Assembly: GCA_041392665.1 (NCBI GenBank)
Contig: JAWKLQ010000029.1
Location: 62,001-126,000 of the forward strand
Direction of reading: 5' to 3'
Length of the DNA: 64,000 nucleotides
From: Flavilitoribacter sp020436695
GTDB taxonomy: Bacteria > Bacteroidota > Bacteroidia > Chitinophagales > Saprospiraceae
The stretch's first letter is position 1, and each line of letters begins with the position of its first letter. The notes beneath the pieces are model-generated. The model made no database searches, was not told where the DNA came from, and was given only the letters and a program-made list of their open reading frames with translations. Of the stretch, positions 52,064 to 60,105 are shown in pieces. The translations under genes were made by a program, and so were the position numbers.

Positions 52064-53767
52064 ATGACATTTATTGACTGGACGATTATGTTGGGAACGC
52101 TGGTGACCATTGTCGCCTACGGCGTTTGGAAAACCCGTAACATATCAAGTGTACAAAGTTATCTATTGGGGGATAAGGATCTCCCGTGGTGGACCATTGG
52201 CCTCTCTGTAATGGCTACCCAAGCCAGCGCCATTACGTTTTTATCTACACCCGGCCAAGCCTACGAAAGTGGGATGGATTTCGCCCAGTTCTATATCGGG
52301 CTGCCGGTAGCCATGGTCATTCTCTGTATTTTCGTACTGCCTATATACTACCGGCTCAACATCTATACGGCCTACGAATATCTGGAAGGGCGTTTTGACC
52401 TGCGTACCCGAACCCTGACCGCTATACTATTCCTCATTCAACGGGGACTGGCGGCCGGCATTACCATCTATGCCCCGGCCATTATCCTGTCCTCCATTCT
52501 GAACTGGCCACTGAATACCACCATCTTTTTCATTGGCCTGATCGTGATCTTTTACACGGTGTTCGGCGGTACTAAAGCAGTGAGTGTGACGCAGAAACAA
52601 CAAATGATCGTCATTCTCTCAGGCATGTTCATTGCCGCCGCCGTGGTGATCTATAAACTACCCGCCGATATCGGCTTCAATGATGCCCTGAGCATTGCCG
52701 GAAAAACCGGTAAACTGAATGTGATCAGCTTCAAGTTCGATCCTTCCAGCCGTTACAATTTCTGGTCGGGCATGCTGGGCGGGGTGTTCCTCTTTCTCTC
52801 TTATTTCGGTACAGATCAGTCGCAGGTACAGCGCTATTTGTCCGGCAAATCGCTACGGGAAAGCCGTCTGGGGTTGTTGTTCAACGGTATTTTTAAGGTG
52901 CCCATGCAGTTCCTGGTGCTCTTCGTTGGTATCCTGGTATTTGTATTTTTCCAGTTCCAGCAACCGCCTATCCACTTCAATGAAGCCAATCTCGAGCGCC
53001 TGGAAGGCAGCACTTATCAGGATAGTCTGGTTCAGTTGCAAAGCCAGTACAATGTTCTTTTTGAGGAACGCAAAACGGAGATCCAAGGTATGCTGGAAAG
53101 CATCCGACAGCAACAGGAGACCGCAATCGATGCTTCCAAAACACAATTGGCGGTGTTACGGGTGCAGGAAAATGAACTACGAGCCCAGGTAGACAGTCTG
53201 ATATTGCATCAGTCGCCGGAAGCCCAGGTGGAGGATCGCGATTATGTCTTTATCACTTTCGTGATGAATTATCTGCCCCATGGCCTGATCGGGCTGTTAC
53301 TGGCCGTTATCTTTTCCGCGGCAATGTCATCCACTTCTTCGGAGCTGAATGCACTGGCCACCACCACGGTCGTAGATATTTACCGTCGCTCGTTAGTCAA
53401 GGATCGCTCGGATCATCATTATCTGAATGCCTCCAAAGGATTTACGCTCCTATGGGGAGGTTTAGCCTTGTTGTTTGCTACTACCGCCAGCCTGTTCGAA
53501 AACCTTATCCAAGCAGTCAACATCATCGGCTCACTGTTCTATGGCCCGATACTGGGCATATTCGCCGTAGCCTTCCTGATGAAAAAGATCGGCGGCCGGG
53601 CCGTATTCCTGGGGTCCGTGCTGGCAGAAGCCGTAGTGATCACACTCTTTATTATGGATAAAAAAGAGATCATCGACCTGGAATATCTCTGGCTCAACCC
53701 CATTGGTTGCCTGGCGGTAATGTTGTTTGCCTGGCTGTTGCAACCTTTGATCGGGAAAAAAACCTGA
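52064..53767 (+). CDS. Sodium:solute symporter (SSS family) with coiled-coil insert
   Basis: A 567-residue inner-membrane transporter with 13 or so spans. The core SSS motifs are present: LLGDKDLPWWTIGLSVMATQ near the N-terminus, GTKAVSVTQKQQ, FGTDQSQVQRYLSG. Between spans at residues about 305-395 lies a hydrophilic insert rich in Gln/Glu (LVQLQSQYNVLFEERKTEIQ; QQQETAIDASKTQLAVLRVQ) predicted to be a coiled coil. The substrate is unknown (sugar, amino acid or vitamin). Confidence 0.92.
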   Translation: MTFIDWTIMLGTLVTIVAYGVWKTRNISSVQSYLLGDKDLPWWTIGLSVMATQASAITFLSTPGQAYESGMDFAQFYIGLPVAMVILCIFVLPIYYRLNIYTAYEYLEGRFDLRTRTLTAILFLIQRGLAAGITIYAPAIILSSILNWPLNTTIFFIGLIVIFYTVFGGTKAVSVTQKQQMIVILSGMFIAAAVVIYKLPADIGFNDALSIAGKTGKLNVISFKFDPSSRYNFWSGMLGGVFLFLSYFGTDQSQVQRYLSGKSLRESRLGLLFNGIFKVPMQFLVLFVGILVFVFFQFQQPPIHFNEANLERLEGSTYQDSLVQLQSQYNVLFEERKTEIQGMLESIRQQQETAIDASKTQLAVLRVQENELRAQVDSLILHQSPEAQVEDRDYVFITFVMNYLPHGLIGLLLAVIFSAAMSSTSSELNALATTTVVDIYRRSLVKDRSDHHYLNASKGFTLLWGGLALLFATTASLFENLIQAVNIIGSLFYGPILGIFAVAFLMKKIGGRAVFLGSVLAEAVVITLFIMDKKEIIDLEYLWLNPIGCLAVMLFAWLLQPLIGKKT

Positions 53768-53783
53768 TGATGAGATGTTGTGA

Positions 53784-53818
53784 TGCTGGGGTTGTGTAAA
53801 AAGTACACAACCCCAGCA
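53784..53818. terminator. Perfect hairpin between convergent symporter and S74 protein genes
   Basis: TGCTGGGGTTGTGT (53784-53797) pairs perfectly with ACACAACCCCAGCA (53805-53818) over a 7-nt loop. It lacks a long T run, but its position between convergent genes supports a terminator role. Confidence 0.7.
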
Positions 53819-53827
53819 CAATACGCA

Positions 53828-55342
53828 TTAATGCGTTAGCACCATAGTCTTGGTATCCAATACCTTCCCATCCAGGATCAGCCGATAAACGTAAGTACCG
53901 GCAGGAAAAGTGCCGGCCTCAATATTCAGCACTCCCTGCCCCTGAGTACCTAGTTCCACTGTTTTCAAAGAGCGGCCATCCATGCCCAGGATCTCCATGC
54001 TGGCCCTCTGAACCGATTCAGGAATGTAGTAATCGATACTGGTAGCCGTAGAAAAAGGATTGGGCCGGTTCTGGAATAGACGAGCTTCGGAAAGGATCAT
54101 CGTTGTGCCGGTAGTACCCGGAGTACTGTTTCCGGATCCCATCCGGATGATCAGTTCTTCCAGATGCGCGATCCGTTCCTCCAATGCGTCATTCTTTTCC
54201 TGTAATTCAGTGATTATTTCCTGCTGCTCCTGCATCCCTTTAACCATGGGCACAACGAAAAGCGAATAGCTCAGACCATAGTTGTCTTTCGGATTAGTGG
54301 GGGCAACGACTCCGTTAAAATCGAAATTCAACTTTTGGGCAGCAGCTTCCACTTCCTGGGCAATAAAACCGGTCTGTATGCGCTCCGAAGAACGTCGGGC
54401 AGCAGCGTCCCTTTCTGCCTGTTTGGGATCATTGGCCGATCTTTCTTGAGCTTCGTCCGGCTGCATATGGGCTTTAAAAGCGAGAGCATCGAATTGATAG
54501 GTTACCGGGCGAAGGGCCATGATGAAATCCAGGCCGGGTACTTCCTCTTTGACGTTCCTTTTGAACCTGCCGTCGGAGGGTAGACTCCATCCATTACCTT
54601 CCACGGTAGTGATATTCACATCACCGATCCTGATCTTATAAGATGCATTCACAATGGCACCACTTCCAAAAGCTCCGGCATCGTTCAGATTGTTGAGCGA
54701 AACATCGGCTTCATGACCGATGCAGGTATTCCAGTTGCCGGTCGTATTGAGATCACCGGCCTGAAAACCGAAAAAAGCATTTCGAAATCCGGTGGTATTG
54801 AGCAGACCGGAATTATTCCCGACGAAGGTATTGCGTTCCGAACCGCTTCCGGCGGGGTCATTGGTGAATTGGCCGGCACTGGTACCGATCGCCAGATTAT
54901 AAGTGGTTCCCAGATCCACATTGCCGGCTACCGGATCATAGCCGTACCCATCCTGTAGTTGGAGAAGTGCTCTGGAGCCGATCGCAATGTTCTTGCTCTG
55001 AAACTCATTATTGCTCATTGCAAAACGGCCGAAAGCGTTATTTTCACTGCCGGTCCGGTTGTTCCGGCCGGCCTGATAGCCCACATAGGTATTGGCGCCT
55101 CCGGAGGAATTGAGGTAGCCGGCGCCGTCTCCTAAAAATGCATTCTGGGCTCCGGTACTCAGGGCTATACCCGCTCCGCTACCGATAAAGACATTACCGG
55201 TACCGTAGGATACCAGTTCGATGCGGCCAAGTATTCTGGTATTACCCTCAACGTTCATCCGGTACTGTGCCTGCACAGTATACGCCGGCAATAAAAAAGC
55301 TACGAAAAGTAAAAAAACAGGTAGGAGTTTGATGGTTTTCAT
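53828..55342 (-). CDS. Head-repeat surface protein with S74 chaperone-like domain and T9SS sorting domain
   Basis: A 504-residue protein with signal peptide (1-26). Residues about 45-235 contain trimeric-autotransporter-head-like repeats (NAFLGDGAGYLNSSGGANTY; NTFVGNNSGLLNTTGFRNAF). Residues about 254-365 are a Peptidase_S74-type domain with the SDGRFK motif (Ser256, Asp257, Lys261). A coiled coil follows (about 368-400; QEIITELQEKNDALEERIAH), then a type-A T9SS domain (about 420-504; RLFQNRPNPFSTATSIDYYI). It is probably a trimeric surface fibre. The T9SS domain after S74 conflicts with the usual C-terminal self-cleaving role of S74. Confidence 0.9.
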   Translation of the reverse strand: MKTIKLLPVFLLFVAFLLPAYTVQAQYRMNVEGNTRILGRIELVSYGTGNVFIGSGAGIALSTGAQNAFLGDGAGYLNSSGGANTYVGYQAGRNNRTGSENNAFGRFAMSNNEFQSKNIAIGSRALLQLQDGYGYDPVAGNVDLGTTYNLAIGTSAGQFTNDPAGSGSERNTFVGNNSGLLNTTGFRNAFFGFQAGDLNTTGNWNTCIGHEADVSLNNLNDAGAFGSGAIVNASYKIRIGDVNITTVEGNGWSLPSDGRFKRNVKEEVPGLDFIMALRPVTYQFDALAFKAHMQPDEAQERSANDPKQAERDAAARRSSERIQTGFIAQEVEAAAQKLNFDFNGVVAPTNPKDNYGLSYSLFVVPMVKGMQEQQEIITELQEKNDALEERIAHLEELIIRMGSGNSTPGTTGTTMILSEARLFQNRPNPFSTATSIDYYIPESVQRASMEILGMDGRSLKTVELGTQGQGVLNIEAGTFPAGTYVYRLILDGKVLDTKTMVLTH

Positions 55343-55441
55343 ATCACTGTGGTTTCATGAAGGAAAAGCACTATAAGATACTGAACTTCAAATCTCCATA
55401 CGGCACAATGCCGCTTTTCGTACCAATTCAGCCGAATGATG

Positions 55442-56266
55442 TTAATCACCCGCCACGAGAAAGGTCATCAGCCATTTGCCGGAAGGCTGGCGCTCAAAAG
55501 CAGTGCGATAATCAATAGAGGAGGCGGCATATTTGCCATAAACATATCCCTGTTTACCATCGGCCAGTTCCACCTTCACCCAGGGGTGCGTTTCGCCAGC
55601 GATCGTTTCCTGCTTTTCGGTGGTCTCGAGGTATTTGACAATATCGTAAGAGACCATGGTGATGGTACTACTCTGCAGGCTCGGGGCCGAACGCAACCGT
55701 ACGCCCGACCCGGTGATCGCCCAGTATTCAAAGGCATCGGAATCTTGTGGCCAGGTCGCAAATATATAAGGGGCTATAAATTGGGTATGCCCGTCAGTGA
55801 ACGCGCCGCCGTTCTCCAACACTTTCTCCAAAATACCCCAGATACGGGAGTTGGCAGCTTTTTCCGGGCTGTCCAGTTCCCAGGTCTGCACGAAGTCGGC
55901 AACACCGCCGGCTCCTCCGAAATCCACCTTGATGTCAGGATGGATCACATCCATGAGCCGGAACAGTTCTTTTTTGCGTATGGCATATAGGAACTGCTCC
56001 CGGAATATAAAAAAGCTGGTATCGGTAAGTGCTTCATCAACGGGATAGAGCTTGCCTGCTTCCCCGATGAATACAGCAGGCAGTGTATCTCTCTTTGCTG
56101 CCAACAAATGAAAATACAATTGCCGGAGCGAGTCCTGTTGCACGGAACTGAGTTCGGAAGGGGCAGATTCAGAACTAGTGTTTTCTTCGGCCGGAGCGGC
56201 ATTATTACCACAGGCCAGCAGCCCCAATACGAAAAAGGTCAGAAGGGAGGATTTGAGTTGTTGCAT
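55442..56266 (-). CDS. SH3-domain lipoprotein
   Basis: A 274-residue lipoprotein with lipobox LGLLAC (Cys19) followed by an acidic Ser/Glu-rich linker. Residues about 50-185 form an unrecognised helical region (FFIFREQFLYAIRKKELFRL). Residues about 186-250 match a bacterial SH3 domain (GVRLRSAPSLQSSTITMVSY; HPWVKVELADGKQGYVYGKY), which usually binds cell-wall peptides. Between the S74 protein and the hexomutase, 99 bp upstream of the former. Confidence 0.82.
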   Translation of the reverse strand: MQQLKSSLLTFFVLGLLACGNNAAPAEENTSSESAPSELSSVQQDSLRQLYFHLLAAKRDTLPAVFIGEAGKLYPVDEALTDTSFFIFREQFLYAIRKKELFRLMDVIHPDIKVDFGGAGGVADFVQTWELDSPEKAANSRIWGILEKVLENGGAFTDGHTQFIAPYIFATWPQDSDAFEYWAITGSGVRLRSAPSLQSSTITMVSYDIVKYLETTEKQETIAGETHPWVKVELADGKQGYVYGKYAASSIDYRTAFERQPSGKWLMTFLVAGD

Positions 56267-56269
56267 TTA

Positions 56270-56473
56270 TTTGATGTTATAATGTTATAATGCTGTGATG
56301 GGTAATGGTACTGCCAATTATCGAAATGCTGCACCAACTGTCACTATGGTACTGCATCATTCGTGTTGCTGCATCAACATAACCGGTGATTCACAACTGT
56401 AAAGATCAATTGACCAGTCACTGAATCGATCATAACATCACAACATCCCAGTATCACAGCATTACAACATCAA
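56270..56473. repeat. Long word-repeat quasi-palindrome between SH3 lipoprotein and hexomutase genes
   Basis: The left arm GATGTTATAATGTTATAATG plus CTGTGATGGG is answered by CATAACATCACAACATCCCAG and TATCACAGCATTACAACATC. The middle contains further ATGCTGCA/TGCATCA words. The right arm runs into the stop codon of the hexomutase gene (56470-56472). Confidence 0.78.
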
Positions 56474-57867
56474 ACACCAAGCTCCTCGCGGGTAGCATCC
56501 AGCATCTTACGACACTCGGCCAGATCCGGTGCCTGGGCGTATATCCTCAGCACAGGTTCCGTACCGGAAGGACGGATCAGCACCCACCGATCATCACCGA
56601 TGATGAATTTAAAACCGTCTACCGTTTCCACACTATCAATTTTATAAGTACCGAACTGTTTGTAGGGCGCCGTCTGGCATTCCTGAATAATGGCCAATTT
56701 GCGTTCTTCCTTCACATGAACGTCGTCGCGGTCGTAGGCAAAGGGGCCTACCAGATCATACACTTCCTGGATCAGTTCTTCGATCGACTTTCCGGATTTG
56801 GCCATGAATTCCAGGATCAGCAGGGCGATCCAGATGCCGTCCCGCTCCGGAATATGTCCTTTCACCGCCAGACCACCGGACTCCTCTCCGCCGACGATCA
56901 CGTCTTCGTTGCACATGATCTCGGCAATATATTTGAATCCGATCTTGGTGATCTCCACCGGTAGTCCGAACAGTTCGGCCAGCTTTTTCATCTTATCGGT
57001 CACCGAGAAAGTGAAAACGACTTTTCCTTTCAAGTGGCGATACTTATACTGGTACAGCAGCAATAACAGCAATATATGGTGGGAATCCACGAAATTCCCG
57101 CTGCTGTCGTACATTCCGATCCGATCGGCGTCCCCATCATTGGCTATGCCCAACGCAATATTGTCGTGCGAAGCAATATACTCTGATAATTCCGTCAGAT
57201 TGCGATGAATGGGTTCGGGTGCCTGTCCCATGAAGGAAGGGTTGTACTCGGCATGCAGAAAAACTGCATCAGGCAGAATAGCCCGCATGGCGTTCTGACC
57301 GGCGCCGTACATGGCATCATAAGCGATCCGGCTGCCGTAGGAGCGGATCGCCTCCATATCAAAATTAGCGAATACATGATCCAAATAGATCTTCTCCAAG
57401 TCGGCATATTCCAGCAGGCCTTCAGCTTGCATCTGATCCAGTTCCATCGGTGTTACACTGCACTCGTCCGGTATCTCTGCTTCCACTGCCGCAATGTCGG
57501 TGGGAATGCTGGGGCCGCCGAGGCGGGATTTGAGTTTAAAGCCGTTATAGGAAGGCGGATTGTGACTGGCCGTGATCACTACGCCGATATCGGCCCCTAA
57601 TTTCACTACCCCCAACGATACCATTGGCGTTGATACAAATCCCTTGGCCATATATACCTTGATCCCATGAGCAGCCAGCACACCGGCGGTGGTCTCGACA
57701 AACATTTCTCCGCCAAAGCGGCAGTCGTGGCCGATCACGGCTTTTTTCCCTCCTGTCTTCTTCAACCACAGAGCCGTGGCTTCGGCGACTCTTTTGACAT
57801 TATCAACAGTGTAGTCCTTTGCGATAATTGCCCGCCAGCCATCGGTTCCAAATTTGATTTTTGTCAT
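56470..57867 (-). CDS. Phosphoglucomutase/phosphomannomutase family protein
   Basis: A 465-residue alpha-D-phosphohexomutase. The phosphoserine loop is VVITASHNPPSYNGFKL (Ser101), the metal loop NDGDADRIGM, the sugar loop VGGEESGGLAV and the phosphate loop RPSGTEPVLRIYA. It interconverts hexose 1- and 6-phosphates; whether glucose, mannose or glucosamine is preferred cannot be read from these motifs. The frame extends to 57921, but MTKIKFGTDGWRAII at 57867 is the family start. Confidence 0.95.
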   Translation of the reverse strand: MTKIKFGTDGWRAIIAKDYTVDNVKRVAEATALWLKKTGGKKAVIGHDCRFGGEMFVETTAGVLAAHGIKVYMAKGFVSTPMVSLGVVKLGADIGVVITASHNPPSYNGFKLKSRLGGPSIPTDIAAVEAEIPDECSVTPMELDQMQAEGLLEYADLEKIYLDHVFANFDMEAIRSYGSRIAYDAMYGAGQNAMRAILPDAVFLHAEYNPSFMGQAPEPIHRNLTELSEYIASHDNIALGIANDGDADRIGMYDSSGNFVDSHHILLLLLLYQYKYRHLKGKVVFTFSVTDKMKKLAELFGLPVEITKIGFKYIAEIMCNEDVIVGGEESGGLAVKGHIPERDGIWIALLILEFMAKSGKSIEELIQEVYDLVGPFAYDRDDVHVKEERKLAIIQECQTAPYKQFGTYKIDSVETVDGFKFIIGDDRWVLIRPSGTEPVLRIYAQAPDLAECRKMLDATREELGV

Positions 57868-57979
57868 TCTACGGTTTTTTTGGATTTTTTGTGTTTGTTT
57901 CCTGTAATTACGAGTTATCAATACGAGTCTTGCTGAAATATGTTTTAAGAATTAAAAATAATATCCCACCGCTTCTGAG

Positions 57980-57987
57980 CAAAAATA
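57980..57987 (-). promoter_or_regulatory. -7 box upstream of the hexomutase gene
   Basis: TATTTTTG on the minus strand is a perfect TAnnTTTG match about 110 nt before the ATG at 57867. No matching -33 element was found at 19-21 nt. Confidence 0.3.
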
Positions 57988-58056
57988 GTAATATTGGGCA
58001 ATCGGATCGTACCGGAAGATTAAAGTTTACGTAAATTCAACAGGCACACCGTTTTC

Positions 58057-58698
58057 GTGGAAGATAGCTATAAACACAAAGGACAAAGAAAACAACTGAT
58101 CCAGTCATTGCGTAAAAAAGGGATCCGGGACGAGCGCGTGCTGGAGGCGATGGAACTATTGCCCCGGCACTTCTTTTTACCCCCGGCCTTCATTGAATGG
58201 GCCTATACCGACAAGCCTTTCCAGATCGGTAAAGGACAGACCATTTCTCAGCCATATACCGTAGCTTACCAGACCGAACTACTGGAGGTAAAAAAACGGG
58301 AGAGAGTACTCGAGATCGGTACCGGATCGGGTTATCAGGCGGCTATCCTGGCTTTACTCGGGGCCCGGGTGTTCACAGTGGAGCGACACGCCGAATTGTA
58401 TGAATCAGCCAGAAAGCTGCTGCGCGATCTCAACTTCGGCAACATCCGCTGTTTTCACCGGGACGGCTTCAACGGACTGCCGGAATTTGCTCCTTACGCC
58501 GGCATCCTGGTCACGGCCGGGGCCAATGAAGTCCCTCCTGCCCTGCTCAATCAACTGGAGATCGGCGGCAAACTGGTCATTCCCGTTGGGGATAAAGTAC
58601 AGACTATGCAACGCATCACGCGGGTCGCTGAGCAGGACTACCGCACCGAGACTTTTAAAACCTTTCGCTTCGTACCTTTTTTGAAAGGGCTGGATTAA
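58057..58698 (+). CDS. pcm: Protein-L-isoaspartate O-methyltransferase
   Basis: A 213-residue SAM-dependent methyltransferase that repairs isoaspartyl residues in aged proteins. Motif I is VLEIGTGSGYQAAILALLG, preceded by the family segment GKGQTISQPYTVAYQTELLE. It starts with GTG at 58057: the first ATG is 36 codons in and would remove the conserved N-terminal helix (KHKGQRKQLIQSLRKKGIRD). Followed by a repeat element and a PLP-enzyme gene on the same strand. Confidence 0.96.
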   Translation: MEDSYKHKGQRKQLIQSLRKKGIRDERVLEAMELLPRHFFLPPAFIEWAYTDKPFQIGKGQTISQPYTVAYQTELLEVKKRERVLEIGTGSGYQAAILALLGARVFTVERHAELYESARKLLRDLNFGNIRCFHRDGFNGLPEFAPYAGILVTAGANEVPPALLNQLEIGGKLVIPVGDKVQTMQRITRVAEQDYRTETFKTFRFVPFLKGLD

Positions 58699-58699
58699 C

Positions 58700-58800
58700 G
58701 ATAGTCATAAGTCTTTAGTCTGTCAGTCGTAAGTCCAATACTATGGATAACCGATGAGCTCAAGACTTACGACTGATGACTTACGACTAACTGACTAATT
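58700..58800. repeat. Word-repeat quasi-palindrome between pcm and the PLP enzyme gene
   Basis: AGTCATAAGTCTTTAGTCTG and TCAGTCGTAAGTCC are answered by AGACTTACGACTGATGACTT and ACGACTAACTGACTAATT. The word is AGTCGTAAGTC/GACTTACGACT. Confidence 0.8.
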
Positions 58801-58803
58801 CAA

Positions 58804-59982
58804 ATGAACCACCAACAATACCACAACGATACGCCCGGTGCGGCCAACTTTATTCATCTCAATAATGCCGGTGCCGCCCTGATGCCTACTCCGGTTATTC
58901 AGGCCATGGAAGCACATTTGCAACTGGAACTCAATAACGGCGGTTACGAAGCAGCGGCTATGCAACGAAAGGCCATCGACCGTTTTTACCCCGTACTGGC
59001 TGATCTTCTGCAGGCCCAGTCTCACAATATCGCTTTCACCGCCAGTGCTACCGATTCCTACAATCGTGCGCTGTCGTCCATTCTCTTTAAGGCCAGAGAT
59101 GTTATCCTGACCACCACCAACGACTACGTTTCCAATCAGATCGCTTTTCTCCAACTTCAACAACGGTTCGGAGTGCAGTTGGTAAGGGCCGAAAATCTGC
59201 CCGAAGGCGGGGTCGATCCCGCTTCCGTCGAAAAACTGATCAAGCTCCATCATCCACAGCTGGTGGCGGTCACTCACATCCCAACCAATTCAGGCCTGAT
59301 CCAACCGGTAGAGGCCATTGGCGAGCTCTGCCAAAAATACGGCTGTTTATATCTGGTAGATGCCTGCCAGTCGGCCGGACAACTTCCACTGGATGTATCG
59401 GCTCTTCACTGCGATTTTTTGACCGCCACTTTCCGCAAATTTCTACGCGGCCCGCGCGGTTCCGGCTTCCTGTTCGTCTCCGATCGGGTACTGGACGAAG
59501 GCCTGGCGCCACTATTTCTGGATCTGCACAGCGCTACCTGGCCGGAAGCTGATCGCTATGAACCGGATGCTACAGCCAAAAGATTTGAGAATTGGGAACG
59601 TGCCTACGCGCTGGTACTAGGTGCCGTCGCCTCTGTAGATTATGCGCTGGGAGTTGGTCTGGATGAGATTGCCGGGGCCGTTCAGGGACACGCTGCTTAT
59701 CTTCGCCAACGATTCGCCGATTCCGACAACCTGAAGGTGTTGGATAAAGGTAAACAGCTCGGAGGGATTGTTACCCTTCATCTTTCCGGTCAGCAGCCGG
59801 CCCGGGTGAAAGCCGGGCTACGCACTGCCAGTGTCAATACTTCGTTGGTTTTCCGGGGCTCCGCTCTGATCGACTTTGAGGAAAAGGGCGTGGACTGGGC
59901 ACTGCGTCTTTCGCCGCACTATTATAATACGGTGGAAGAACTGGATATGGCGGTGGATAAGATATTGGCGCTTTTTGGTTGA
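58804..59982 (+). CDS. Class V aminotransferase-fold PLP enzyme
   Basis: A 392-residue protein of the aminotransferase class V (cysteine desulfurase-like) fold. Landmarks are IHLNNAGAALMPTPVIQAM, VDACQSAGQLPLDVSAL (PLP-binding Asp) and the likely Schiff-base Lys212 in TATFRKFLRGPRGSGFL. It resembles isopenicillin-N epimerase or EgtE-type C-S lyases more than SerC or IscS, and lacks the mobile Cys loop of a desulfurase as far as seen. The reaction is unknown. It lies between pcm and the two-component system. Confidence 0.85.
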   Translation: MNHQQYHNDTPGAANFIHLNNAGAALMPTPVIQAMEAHLQLELNNGGYEAAAMQRKAIDRFYPVLADLLQAQSHNIAFTASATDSYNRALSSILFKARDVILTTTNDYVSNQIAFLQLQQRFGVQLVRAENLPEGGVDPASVEKLIKLHHPQLVAVTHIPTNSGLIQPVEAIGELCQKYGCLYLVDACQSAGQLPLDVSALHCDFLTATFRKFLRGPRGSGFLFVSDRVLDEGLAPLFLDLHSATWPEADRYEPDATAKRFENWERAYALVLGAVASVDYALGVGLDEIAGAVQGHAAYLRQRFADSDNLKVLDKGKQLGGIVTLHLSGQQPARVKAGLRTASVNTSLVFRGSALIDFEEKGVDWALRLSPHYYNTVEELDMAVDKILALFG

Positions 59983-60105
59983 GGAAACTTTATTGATAAG
60001 ATTCAATTGCCAATTAATAAATCTGTGCTACCAGGCAGTAAAACCAGCTTGTGCAATGTCAAGGTAAATGGTAAATTGATCGGAGCAATCAAAATTAAGG
60101 ATACC

